A program made the translations under genes and the position numbers. Shown here in pieces: positions 47,401 through 54,801 of a stretch of 64,000 nt of DNA. The notes under the pieces are model-generated. The model was not told the DNA's origin. It made no database searches and saw only the letters and a list, made by a program, of their open reading frames with translations. The first letter of the stretch is position 1. Each line of letters starts with the position of its first letter. The DNA is from Treponema sp. (GTDB lineage: Bacteria; Spirochaetota; Spirochaetia; Treponematales; Treponemataceae), in the NCBI GenBank assembly GCA_017619795.1, contig JAFZRP010000013.1:1-64000 (forward strand), written 5' to 3'.

Positions 47401-48243
47401 CTCTACAGGCTTTACAGCTTTCTTTTCAAAATAAACTCTGTAAATACTTACGCCTTCTTCATCATAACTTATATCATAAGAACCGTTGTATTCATAATCT
47501 GTAAGATTAAGTGATTCCTGCTGTTCCAATATGAACTCATAGAAATCTTCTTCAAAATTATTGTAATTATCAAAAGAACCATCAATAAAATAAACGTATT
47601 TATATCCTTCTACATCTGTTTCTGTTGCAGCTACAGTATCATCCTCTACGTAGATTTTTAATCTGAACAGATGGAATGGCTTAAGGGTAAGATAGAGACT
47701 GTTTGAACCGCCAGATATTTTTACCGGGTCAGAAGTTCCCTTATATGCAAGCTCTTTCTGTTCCTTATCATGATGATTAAATACAAAAGCAAGAGTTGCC
47801 TCGGCGTAAACCGTTGTACCTATTGGAATATTATCAAAAGTGATGTCGATTGAGGAACCTTTTGTAGTTTCACTTCCGTACAGAGCATCCAATTCCTGCA
47901 TTGAATACAGTTTTGTAACTGACTGCGGATATTTTCCAAGCAAAGAAACCTTAAGTTCTATTTTTTCTGATTCATTAAAATCTTCGTTTTCAGGATAGTC
48001 GTCTATTCCTTCAACATCATCTTCAGACCTTGCACCTGTAATAAGCGCAGCATTTGAAAGAAAATATTTATTCTGCTGTAAACTGTTTGTTGAAGCATTG
48101 TCTATTGCGGCCTTAAGAACTTCTGGCGAGATACTAAACGTTGCAGAACCGGTATTTTGCATTAAACCAGAACATGAAGAAAGCAGAACAAAAAGTCCTG
48201 CAAACAACGTAAAAACAAATACGGAAAAGAAGCGTCTTTTCAT
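44461..48243 (-). CDS. Lead lipoprotein of operon B with MucBP-like, InlB and chitobiase-C-like modules
   Basis: A 1260-residue lipoprotein; lipobox LLSSC, Cys24. The first 640 or so residues are paralogous to the operon A lead gene (33594-35762), with the same two-unit plan and an acidic Glu-rich linker at the same place. The C-terminal half is not in that paralogue: a MucBP-like region (VDYTIKYIGQNVAGTAYTE), two or three InlB B-repeats (FLGWARTSS...LYAVW; FIGWEYTI...LVAKW), a chitobiase/hexosaminidase C-terminal-like beta domain (IYYTTDGTNPSES) and a PKD-like end (YTSYLWFINGVLV). AGGAGG precedes the ATG. Probably surface exposed; ligand unknown. Confidence 0.86.
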   Translation of the reverse strand: MKRRFFSVFVFTLFAGLFVLLSSCSGLMQNTGSATFSISPEVLKAAIDNASTNSLQQNKYFLSNAALITGARSEDDVEGIDDYPENEDFNESEKIELKVSLLGKYPQSVTKLYSMQELDALYGSETTKGSSIDITFDNIPIGTTVYAEATLAFVFNHHDKEQKELAYKGTSDPVKISGGSNSLYLTLKPFHLFRLKIYVEDDTVAATETDVEGYKYVYFIDGSFDNYNNFEEDFYEFILEQQESLNLTDYEYNGSYDISYDEEGVSIYRVYFEKKAVKPVEPVFIDYEIHTYLQKDNTTYDETKTPDLQKDIFAYYYTSALGSTSEDRWESDLKNDIIPRASQNSGTNYTYCGYELVENGENAYIIKVYFKSVVEEPPVDDTATVNIYISVTYTEEDPDEEVKPEGKENGSIGNIRLNVGSVSEEQETVQESEQEEESEDDGSVYEKYTLKLTLAGSDEYSKTIEKEFTEYELLSGLAKVTVEKVPVGKITADAVIYNYFEEDDEKSYSAVTMPVAKGELEKEVIAGVNNVQIVMEVYDQEITSYIFKYYFEDEKATASEYPGYTLDENYKNEGMCTGEKDLYAKMAQAILIKTDEYNFNSDRVVKYLDTDGLLIWCLFYDKIDEPIEEPVIKEKEQSFEVLYGYETIEGDGSQYETAEKTSTMTISYIPGDSDPTELIESKIAAKVPDFAEAGEKAGFVYDKYIHSGSAIVITYSRIRPVYVFNAGSGKFADGKSTCSLSGKYEADIELTKVAEPEYEDYVVTDWVAEYYTTEKGTKPDKTETLLELPKTFGAYYRVLLTAEWALAEIPEINVDYTIKYIGQNVAGTAYTETLCEAVTGNGVAGNSITPASKTFDGFTIEKAIEPVVLSADGSNVIEIKYNRKTITYTFHSNNGNWLDSGTNSYVWEKTASGLYGQTVSSIANPSRNNFQFLGWARTSSATQAEYASGANIEFTVDSDTPDETSYDLYAVWTRSAYHILFQPGEAEDGNNPISYDKRPGESVTGPRYNYAYHTFIGWEYTINGETKSTNGISYTVENSDVTLVAKWQENGKTPNVVFSTAPSGTAEYVEVDYNTQITLSCSGNGSGNAYIYYTTDGTNPSESSTAIVYNSSNPIVITVDTVIKAYAVNETDNLYDSDVTSVSYKIKEGTVSGVSATFELWDDGSATANEILLKLTVNSTNDTYTITASSDDKVYTSYLWFINGVLVKDGDTPITTSSITQSYADYGRTTSDYYKIYCVATTEDGDSDDVTYKLHVGSDW

Positions 48244-48268
48244 TACGTCCTCCTAACTACATCTTTTA

Positions 48269-48297
48269 ATTTTACAATACTTTTTGTGTTTTCACAA
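48269..48297 (-). promoter_or_regulatory. Promoter of lipoprotein operon B
   Basis: On the minus strand TTGTGA (48297-48292), 17-nt spacer, TAAAAT (48274-48269), about 25 nt before the ATG at 48243. Confidence 0.6.
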
Positions 48298-48401
48298 TTT
48301 TTTTATACTTTTGGACTTTTTGTGTTAGTTTAGTTTATTGAGACTTTTTTATATTTTTACCTTCTTTTTTTATATAATATTTCTGAAGTTTTATCAATGT
48401 T

Positions 48402-48431
48402 TTGATTTTCTTTTTTATTTTCTGCTATAAT
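48402..48431 (+). promoter_or_regulatory. Putative leaderless promoter of the DEDD exonuclease gene
   Basis: TTGATT (48402-48407), 18-nt spacer, TATAAT (48426-48431), then 6 nt to ATG 48438. No Shine-Dalgarno is present. Confidence 0.65.
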
Positions 48432-48437
48432 ACCCAT

Positions 48438-49355
48438 ATGAATCACAAAAGCTTTGTTTTTTTTGACTGTGAATGTGCAAATGTTTATGACGGCATTGGT
48501 AAAATCTGTTCTCTTGGATATGTTATTACAGATGATGATTTGAATGTAATTGAATCTGAAGATGTTGTTATGAATCCTGAATGCGAGTTTGACTGGTATC
48601 TTTTTGGAGAAAAAAGCACCTGTAAGCTTGCCTATTCCAAGGATTATTTCAGAATCAAACCGAACTGGGCCGCATATTATAAAGATATAAAGAAGATGTT
48701 TACAGCCGGCAACAGATATGTGCTTGGTTTTGCGGTATCTGGTGATGTTGGCTTTGTTAATTCGGCCTGTGAACGCTACAACGAAGGCTATATAAACATG
48801 CGTGCGTTTGATATTGAGCCTTTGCTTGCTCAAATCTACGGAGAAAAGAAAAAGCTTGTAGAATGGGCAGAGTTTTTCGGCGTAAATGTTGCAAAGTTCC
48901 AGACTCACAAATCTGTTGATGATGCGATGATGACAATGCTTTGTTTTAAGCGTTTATGCGAGCAGCAGGGAAAGTCACCGGAAACAGTTCTTTCAGAAAA
49001 CAAGGGACTTTTTGTTACTTCCGAACAGATTCTTATTCAGGCACAGGAAAGAGCTTATAAAAAGGAAATGCTTGAAAAAATTAAGCGCCTGTATGGTAAA
49101 AAATCACCAAAACCACGTTATAAAACAGTTCTTGACCGCCGCTTTGAGTTTGACCGCAACATCTTCCACGATGTAGACACCGCTTTTGAGCTTATAAAAC
49201 GCATTTACGACAACGGCGGCACAGTTTTTGAACACCTTACCGGTAATGGCGAGGTTATTTTTGCAGAAGAACCAAATCCTGCTGTGCTGGAAAAGCTTAA
49301 GAAACGCGGATTGAAAGCTATAACTGCGGATGAATTGTTTGAAATACTTAAATAA
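48438..49355 (+). CDS. DEDD-family 3'-5' exonuclease-like protein
   Basis: A 305-residue protein with a DnaQ-like exonuclease domain: ExoI motif VFFDCECAN (DxE), a middle Asp in the ISGDVGFVN-like block (AVSGDVGFVNSAC), and the ExoIII motif HKSVDDAMMT (His then Asp). Metal-dependent removal of nucleotides from 3' ends is inferred from the fold. The C-terminal 130 residues (KEMLEKIKRLYGKKSPKPRYK...) are basic and unassigned, with a BRCT-like or other small domain possible (FEHLTGNGEVIFAEEPNP). The frame opens at 48402, but promoter position and sequence favour ATG 48438. Repeat copy 4 follows 12 bp after the stop. Confidence 0.82.
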   Translation: MNHKSFVFFDCECANVYDGIGKICSLGYVITDDDLNVIESEDVVMNPECEFDWYLFGEKSTCKLAYSKDYFRIKPNWAAYYKDIKKMFTAGNRYVLGFAVSGDVGFVNSACERYNEGYINMRAFDIEPLLAQIYGEKKKLVEWAEFFGVNVAKFQTHKSVDDAMMTMLCFKRLCEQQGKSPETVLSENKGLFVTSEQILIQAQERAYKKEMLEKIKRLYGKKSPKPRYKTVLDRRFEFDRNIFHDVDTAFELIKRIYDNGGTVFEHLTGNGEVIFAEEPNPAVLEKLKKRGLKAITADELFEILK

Positions 49356-49367
49356 GTTCTTAGCCCC

Positions 49368-49644
49368 TGAAAATCAATTTGATAAAATTGTCTCAAAAAA
49401 ATAGCGCGAGGGAGAGGTTAAATAAGTATTCAGTAAAAAAGCGTAGCAAGGGTTCGTGTTTTGCGACGCATTGAAGCCGATTGCTAAAGTCTTATCTTAG
49501 CTCCAAGTACAGAGCGTAGCGGCGAGGCTTCTCGGCAGAGCAAAATACGGTTCCTTGCGTGAGCTTTTTTACAGAATGAGTTTTTTAAGACGAATCTCGA
49601 CCGGGAGCTATTTTTTTAGTATAAGTTTCCAAAATTGATTTTCA
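49368..49644 (+). repeat. Structured intergenic repeat, copy 4 (same ends, different interior)
   Basis: A 277-bp element with 13-bp perfect terminal repeats TGAAAATCAATTT (49368-49380) and AAATTGATTTTCA (49632-49644), inner arms AAAAAAATAGC (49395-49405) and GCTATTTTTTT (49607-49617), and the same GCGAGGGAGAGG / TCGACCGGGAG shoulders as the other copies. The interior is unrelated to copies 1-3 but is itself a long hairpin: ATTCAGTAAAAAAGC with GCTTTTTTACAGAAT, GCAAGG with CCTTGC, and CGTGTTTTGC with GCAAAATACG. It lies between the exonuclease gene and sufC. Confidence 0.88.
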
Positions 49645-49698
49645 AACCAAAACTTGTTTTACCTATCATACAAATTGGTAAATATATTCTATATCCTG

Positions 49699-49727
49699 TT
49701 GTAACCATAGCGATTTTATACTATATT
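49699..49727 (+). promoter_or_regulatory. Putative leaderless promoter of the suf operon
   Basis: TTGTAA (49699-49704), 17-nt spacer, TATATT (49722-49727), 6 nt before ATG 49734. No Shine-Dalgarno lies upstream of sufC. Confidence 0.6.
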
Positions 49728-49733
49728 ATACGC

Positions 49734-50471
49734 ATGTTATTAGATGTTAAAAACTTAAACGCAGGTCTTGAGGACGGCAAACAGATTCTTAATGACCTTA
49801 ATATACAGATTGGACAGGGCGAAACTCACGTCCTGATGGGACCTAATGGTGCCGGTAAATCTTCTCTTGGTCATACACTTATGGGAAACCAGGTGTACAA
49901 AATTACCGGCGGAAAAATCCTTTTTAACGACCAGGATATTACAGAAGAAGCAGCTGACAAGCGAGCCAAGCTTGGAATGTTTATGTCGTTCCAGTCACCG
50001 CTTGTAGTTCCAGGCATTTCACTTGAAGGCTTTATCCGCTCTGCCCTTCAGCAGAAAACCGGCGAGCACGTAAAGCTTTTCCAGTTCCAGAAGGAGCTTA
50101 AGGCTTGCATGGAGCTTTTGAGCATGAATCCAGATTATGCAAAGCGCGACTTAAACGTAGGCTTTTCCGGTGGTGAACGCAAAAAGTCAGAGATTCTTCA
50201 GCTGCTTATGCTTAAACCAAGCTTTGCCATTCTTGATGAAACTGACTCTGGTCTTGATGTTGATGCAGTTCGTTTTGTTGCTAAAGGAATTGAAGAATAC
50301 AAAAAGAAGACAAACGGTTCTCTTTTGATTATCACCCATACAACAAAGATTCTTGAAGGCCTTTCAATCGATAAAACTCACATTATCGTAAAGGGTCATA
50401 TTGTAAAAACTGGTGACGGTAATCTTTTCAAAGAGATTAACGAAAAAGGCTTTGAAGAGTTCTTAGGATAA
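49734..50471 (+). CDS. sufC: SUF Fe-S assembly ATPase SufC
   Basis: ABC-type ATPase of the SufBCD scaffold complex that builds Fe-S clusters in the cytoplasm. The frame extends to a TTG at 49635, inside repeat copy 4, but ATG 49734 gives 245 residues (E. coli 248) starting MLLDVKNLNAGLEDGKQIL. Walker A is GPNGAGKSS, the ABC signature is NVGFSGGERKKSEI, and Walker B is FAILDETDSGLDVDA with the SufC-typical TDSGLD. It heads sufC-sufB-sufD-sufS-sufU; sufB begins 3 nt after its stop. Confidence 0.96.
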   Translation: MLLDVKNLNAGLEDGKQILNDLNIQIGQGETHVLMGPNGAGKSSLGHTLMGNQVYKITGGKILFNDQDITEEAADKRAKLGMFMSFQSPLVVPGISLEGFIRSALQQKTGEHVKLFQFQKELKACMELLSMNPDYAKRDLNVGFSGGERKKSEILQLLMLKPSFAILDETDSGLDVDAVRFVAKGIEEYKKKTNGSLLIITHTTKILEGLSIDKTHIIVKGHIVKTGDGNLFKEINEKGFEEFLG

Positions 50472-50474
50472 ATA

Positions 50475-51887
50475 ATGGAAGAAAAAACACAGATAGATGA
50501 TATAAACCGCGAGTTTTACGATTTCCGATACGAAGAAACTGAAGAAAACACGTATCGTCTGGAAAACGGTCTTACTCCGGAAATTGTTTCAAAAATCAGC
50601 GAAGAAAAAGGCGATCCTCAATGGATGAGAGAGTTCCGACTTAAGTCGCTGGAAACTTATAATAAACTGCACGTTCCAAACTGGGGTCCTTCTATCCGCG
50701 GTCTTGATATGGGAAACATTGCAACATATGTTCGCCCAAAAACAGAGATGAGCGGACGCTGGGAGGATGTTCCTAGCGACATTAAGGAAACGTTTGAAAA
50801 GCTTGGTATTCCGGAAGCAGAACGAAAATCGCTTGCGGGTGTTGGTGCACAGTACGATTCTGAGCTCGTTTATCATAACGTTCAGACAGAGGTTGCAAAA
50901 CAGGGCGTTATTTACCTTGGCTTTGAAGAAGCACTTAAGTCGCCGGAATGGGGACCAATGGTTCAGGAATACTTTATGACGCTTATTACCCCGGAGGATC
51001 ACAAGTTTGCGGCTTTGCATGGAGCTGTATGGTCAGGTGGTTCGTTTGTTTATGTACCAAAAGGCATTCATTTAAGCTTCCCTCTCCAGTCTTATTTCCG
51101 TTTGAACGCAAAGGGTGCCGGTCAGTTTGAGCATACTCTTATTATTGTTGATGAAGATGCTGACCTTCATTTTATTGAAGGCTGTTCCGCTCCGAAATAC
51201 AACGAAGCTAACCTGCACGCCGGTGCTGTTGAGCTCTTTGTAAAAAAAGGTGCTCACCTGCGCTATTCAACAATTGAGAACTGGTCTAAAAATATGTACA
51301 ACCTGAACACAAAGCGTGCCAAGGTTGAAGAAGATGCAAGCATTGAATGGGTTTCAGGTTCATTTGGTTCACACATTTCGTACCTCTATCCTGAAAGCGA
51401 CCTTGTTGGTAAAAATGCACGCGCAGATTTTACCGGTGTTACTTTTGCAGGCGGCGGACAGAACCTTGATACTGGAGCAAAAATGGTTCATCTGGCGCCG
51501 AATACGACAAGCCTTATTACTACAAAATCAATCTCTAAGGGAAGCGGTGTTTCAACTTACCGTTCTGCCGTTTATATTGACGAAAAAGCAGAAGGCTCAA
51601 AGGCAAGCGTAAGCTGTCAGTCTTTAATGCTCGATTCAAAATCGCGCTCTGACACAATCCCTGCAATGGAGATTCATACAGATAACTGTGATGTTGGTCA
51701 CGAGGCTAAAATTGGTAGAATCAGCAGCGATGCAATCTTCTATCTTATGAGCCGCGGAATAAGTGAGGATGAAGCAAGAAGCATGATTGTAAGCGGCTTT
51801 GCAAATCCTGTAAGTAAAGAGCTGCCGTTGGAATATGCGGTAGAAATGAACAACTTAATCCGTCTTGAAATGAAAGGAACTTTGTAA
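50475..51887 (+). CDS. sufB: SUF scaffold protein SufB
   Basis: Core scaffold subunit on which the Fe-S cluster is assembled, 470 residues as usual for the family. The N-terminal helical domain (EEKGDPQWMREFRLKSLETY) and the right-handed beta-helix are complete. The conserved C-terminal block (SDTIPAMEIHTDNCDVGHEAKIGRISSDAIFYLMSRGISEDEAR) contains the assembly Cys and His residues, and ENWSKNMYNLNTKRA is the SufB signature. Shine-Dalgarno TAGGA lies at the end of sufC. Four nt separate it from sufD. Confidence 0.97.
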   Translation: MEEKTQIDDINREFYDFRYEETEENTYRLENGLTPEIVSKISEEKGDPQWMREFRLKSLETYNKLHVPNWGPSIRGLDMGNIATYVRPKTEMSGRWEDVPSDIKETFEKLGIPEAERKSLAGVGAQYDSELVYHNVQTEVAKQGVIYLGFEEALKSPEWGPMVQEYFMTLITPEDHKFAALHGAVWSGGSFVYVPKGIHLSFPLQSYFRLNAKGAGQFEHTLIIVDEDADLHFIEGCSAPKYNEANLHAGAVELFVKKGAHLRYSTIENWSKNMYNLNTKRAKVEEDASIEWVSGSFGSHISYLYPESDLVGKNARADFTGVTFAGGGQNLDTGAKMVHLAPNTTSLITTKSISKGSGVSTYRSAVYIDEKAEGSKASVSCQSLMLDSKSRSDTIPAMEIHTDNCDVGHEAKIGRISSDAIFYLMSRGISEDEARSMIVSGFANPVSKELPLEYAVEMNNLIRLEMKGTL

Positions 51888-51891
51888 TTAT

Positions 51892-53016
51892 ATGGAAGCA
51901 AACTATAAAATAAATACAATTCCATCGCTTACGTGGAACTGGCTTAAAATGAATAATGATACGGTTACGCTGGATGCAAACGATTTTGAGACTGCAGCTA
52001 CACCGGCAACCTCTTCCTCACCGGCGACTGGTACCACCTCGGCAACTGATACTCCTGCAAACTGCTCTTTTGGAAGCGGCATTTTCAATATCGCCAACAA
52101 AAAGATGCCGGATTCACGCGTTGAATCAGAAAGTGCTGAGCAAACAGAAAAAACAAATGTAACACATCCTCTGCAAAAAGCATTCGAGAAAAGAAAAAGT
52201 GAGACTATCAATATCACCGGAAAAAAAGCAGAACCTATAATTATAAACCTTACTGCAAAAGGAAAAACTTATACTTCGCAGACAATTATTGCAGAAAATG
52301 ATTGCGAAGCAACTGTAATTTTTGTTTATTCCGACGATGCACAAAATAACGAAGCTGCACAGATAATAAGAACAAAGGTTCTCGCAAAAGAAGGCTCAAG
52401 CATTCACGTTGTAAAGGTTCAGCTGCTCGGCTCAAATACAGAACAGCTTGATGACACAGCCTTTATTGCAGAAGAAAATGCAAAGCTTCAGTTTACACAG
52501 ATTGAACTTGGGGGAAAGCACATTGCTTCCGGTTTGCATGTAAATCTGAACGGCTATAAATCATCTTTTAAATCTAACGTGGCATATATCTGCAAAGACA
52601 ACCAGCTGCTTGATATGAATCACATCGTTTATCACTTTGGAAAAAAATCTGAATGTGACATGCATGTGAACGGTACGCTCGAAGGCTCTGCAAAAAAGAC
52701 TTACCGCGGCACAATTGATTTTAAGAACGGCTGCTGCGGAAGTAAAGGAAACGAAATGGAAGAGGTTCTGCTTCTTTCTCCGCTTGCGCTGAACAATTCC
52801 CTTCCTGTAATTCTTTGTGATGAAGAGGATGTTGAAGGCGAACATGGTTCTACAATCGGACGTATTTCGCAGGATATTCTGTTTTACATGCAGACAAGAG
52901 GAATAAGTCAGAAGGAAGCAGAAAAGCTTTTGTCAAAGGCAAAGATTCAGGCTGCGGCAGATTTTATTCCAGATGAAGAAATCAAACAGAAGATTCGTGA
53001 CTGGCTGGGAGATTAA
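51892..53016 (+). CDS. sufD: SUF scaffold protein SufD
   Basis: Partner of SufB in the SufBC2D complex, 374 residues. The C-terminal EGEHGSTIGRISQDILFYMQTRGISQKEAEKLL is the SufB/SufD-family end, with the conserved EHG that contributes the scaffold His. The beta-helix core (about 110-330) is present. The first 90 residues are atypical: a Thr/Ser/Ala/Pro-rich low-complexity stretch (TAATPATSSSPATGTTSATD) precedes the core. Its Shine-Dalgarno AAGGAA is far from the ATG, so coupling with sufB is likely. A 9-bp hairpin follows its stop. Confidence 0.93.
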   Translation: MEANYKINTIPSLTWNWLKMNNDTVTLDANDFETAATPATSSSPATGTTSATDTPANCSFGSGIFNIANKKMPDSRVESESAEQTEKTNVTHPLQKAFEKRKSETINITGKKAEPIIINLTAKGKTYTSQTIIAENDCEATVIFVYSDDAQNNEAAQIIRTKVLAKEGSSIHVVKVQLLGSNTEQLDDTAFIAEENAKLQFTQIELGGKHIASGLHVNLNGYKSSFKSNVAYICKDNQLLDMNHIVYHFGKKSECDMHVNGTLEGSAKKTYRGTIDFKNGCCGSKGNEMEEVLLLSPLALNNSLPVILCDEEDVEGEHGSTIGRISQDILFYMQTRGISQKEAEKLLSKAKIQAAADFIPDEEIKQKIRDWLGD

Positions 53017-53024
53017 ATGAACAG

Positions 53025-53047
53025 ATTGTCGGAATAAGTCCGACAAT
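53025..53047 (+). promoter_or_regulatory. Intercistronic hairpin between sufD and sufS
   Basis: ATTGTCGGA (53025-53033), loop ATAAG, TCCGACAAT (53039-53047): a perfect 9-bp stem with no T-run. Suited to differential mRNA stability or processing within the suf operon. Confidence 0.6.
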
Positions 53048-53064
53048 GACATCGTGAGGATTTT

Positions 53065-54306
53065 ATGAATAAATATAGAAAAGATTTTCCATTTTTTAAG
53101 GCAATTGATGAGCACAGAAGCAAGGACAACAACGGTCTGATTTATCTTGACACTTCGGCAACTGCACAGCGTCCCTACTTTGTACTCGATGCAATGTCTC
53201 ATTTTTATGCAACCGCAAACGCAAATCCTCTGAGGGGACTTTACAGCCTTAGTGAGCGTGCAACAAATGCTTATGAAGATGCCCGCGCAACAGTTGCAAA
53301 GTTTATAAATGCAAAAGATTCCCGCGAAATTGTATTTACAAGAAACTCTACGGAAAGTCTTAATCTTATTGCTTACACTTATGGTCTTGCAAATATTCAC
53401 GAGGGTGATGAAATCTGTATTACGATTATGGAGCATCATTCAAATATTCTGCCATGGCAAATGCTCTGTAAACGAACAGGCGCTAAGCTTGTTTTTATGG
53501 AATGCGATAAGCAGACAGGTGTAATTTCCAGCGAAGAAATAAAATCAAAAATCGGACCGAAAACAAAGATTGTTTCCTGTGTTCATATAAGCAATGTTCT
53601 TGGTGTTGAAAACCCTATTAAAGAAATTGCAGATAAGGCTCACAGCGTTGGCGCAATTATGATTGTTGACGGAGCTCAGTCTACACCGCACATTAAGGTT
53701 GACGTTCAGGCACTTGGTGCAGACTTTTTTGCAATGAGTGCACACAAGTTCTGCGGTCCTATGGGAATTGGTGCTCTTTACGGCAGACTTGATTTGCTGG
53801 AAGAAATGCCTCCATTTTTGACCGGTGGCGAAATGATTGAATACGTTACCCGTGACAGCGCAACCTGGGCAGAGGTTCCACATAAGTTTGAGGCTGGAAC
53901 TGTAAGTGCCGGTGATGCTGTTGGAATGGGTGCCGCAGTCCGCTACATTCAGATGGTAGGTATTGAAAACATTGCCAAACATGACCTTGAGCTTACGTGC
54001 CGCCTTATGGAAGGAATGAAAAAAATCCCTCACGTTAATTTTGTTGGTCCAGATGATCCTACAAAGCGTCCTGGAATTGTTACCTTTACAATTGACGGAG
54101 TTCATCCTCACGACATAGCTTCCCTTCTCAGTGAAGACCACATTGCAATTAGAGCCGGACACCACTGTGCTCAGCCATTGCAGCAATACCTTGGTATAAA
54201 CGCAAGCGCCCGTGCAAGTCTTTATTTGTATAACACTGAAGAAGAAATTGACATCTTCCTGGAAAAGGTTGCACAGCTGAGAAAGCTTTCAGGATATAAA
54301 GACTAA
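53065..54306 (+). CDS. sufS: SufS-type cysteine desulfurase
   Basis: PLP enzyme that takes sulfur from L-cysteine for Fe-S cluster assembly. The 413-residue group II desulfurase has the PLP-lysine motif MSAHKFCGPMGIGALYG, the His stacking motif ITIMEHHSNILPWQ, the phosphate-binding DGAQSTPHIKVD and the catalytic Cys in IRAGHHCAQPL. GAGGA is 6 nt before the ATG. It follows the sufD-sufS hairpin and is followed by sufU, the usual sulfur acceptor in SufE-less systems. Confidence 0.96.
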   Translation: MNKYRKDFPFFKAIDEHRSKDNNGLIYLDTSATAQRPYFVLDAMSHFYATANANPLRGLYSLSERATNAYEDARATVAKFINAKDSREIVFTRNSTESLNLIAYTYGLANIHEGDEICITIMEHHSNILPWQMLCKRTGAKLVFMECDKQTGVISSEEIKSKIGPKTKIVSCVHISNVLGVENPIKEIADKAHSVGAIMIVDGAQSTPHIKVDVQALGADFFAMSAHKFCGPMGIGALYGRLDLLEEMPPFLTGGEMIEYVTRDSATWAEVPHKFEAGTVSAGDAVGMGAAVRYIQMVGIENIAKHDLELTCRLMEGMKKIPHVNFVGPDDPTKRPGIVTFTIDGVHPHDIASLLSEDHIAIRAGHHCAQPLQQYLGINASARASLYLYNTEEEIDIFLEKVAQLRKLSGYKD

Positions 54307-54342
54307 TAGCCTAAAAACACAATTTTCGTTATATTATACTCT

Positions 54343-54771
54343 ATGGATACAAAAGAACTCTATCGCGAAATTTTAAACGAACATAACATAAATCCTTCTC
54401 ATAAAAAGGATATAGAACAGCCTTCTTTTTGTCTGGATGGTGTAAATCCAAGCTGCGGTGACCAAATTACCTTAAAGCTCAAGCTTGACGATTCAGGAAA
54501 AATTATTGACGCTGGCTATACCGGAAGCGGATGTGCTATAAGCCAGGCGAGCGCAGATATGATGGCTGATGTAATTATTGGTAAAACAAAGGATGAAGCG
54601 CTTGCCCTTGCAGATATATTTGACAGAATGATTAAGGGAACTGTCTCTGAAGAAGAGCTTGAACAGCTTGATGAGGCAGCGAGCCTGCAGGATGTTTCTC
54701 ATATGCCGGCGCGGGTAAAATGTGCTATGTTAGGCTGGCGTACCATGAAGCAAATGCTTGGTCTTGAATAA
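54343..54771 (+). CDS. sufU: Sulfur-transfer protein SufU
   Basis: NifU-N/IscU-like protein of 142 residues that accepts sulfur from SufS; in Gram-positive bacteria SufU is a zinc-dependent sulfurtransferase. The three Cys positions are in NPSCGDQITLK, GSGCAISQAS and RVKCAMLGW, and the SufU-type spacing insert between the second and third Cys is present. The gene comes 36 nt after sufS. TATATT ends 7 nt before the ATG and no Shine-Dalgarno is visible, so a separate leaderless transcript is possible. The 3' end contains the -35 of the tRNA promoter. Confidence 0.94.
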   Translation: MDTKELYREILNEHNINPSHKKDIEQPSFCLDGVNPSCGDQITLKLKLDDSGKIIDAGYTGSGCAISQASADMMADVIIGKTKDEALALADIFDRMIKGTVSEEELEQLDEAASLQDVSHMPARVKCAMLGWRTMKQMLGLE

Positions 54772-54792
54772 AACCTTAAAATTTGTTATATT
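54764..54792 (+). promoter_or_regulatory. Promoter of tRNA-Arg
   Basis: TTGAAT (54764-54769, within the last codons of sufU), 17-nt spacer, TATATT (54787-54792), about 10 nt before the mature tRNA 5' end. Confidence 0.55.
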
Positions 54793-54801
54793 ATATTCAT
54801 T

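Noticed and set aside
23160-48243. Prophage or integrative element around the lipoprotein operons
   Set aside because: No integrase, phage structural gene, att-like direct repeats or tRNA end; local gene duplication explains the layout better.
48357-48908. Minus-strand ORF of 183 codons
   Set aside because: Opposite the exonuclease gene; no ribosome-binding site or recognisable domain.
5249-49644. The four structured repeats as a CRISPR array or as full transposons
   Set aside because: They are far apart, have no regular spacers, no cas genes and no transposase; no clear target-site duplication was found.
49635-49733. N-terminal extension of SufC with a hydrophobic segment
   Set aside because: Starts at a TTG inside repeat copy 4; the ATG at 49734 gives the normal SufC length and fits the promoter.
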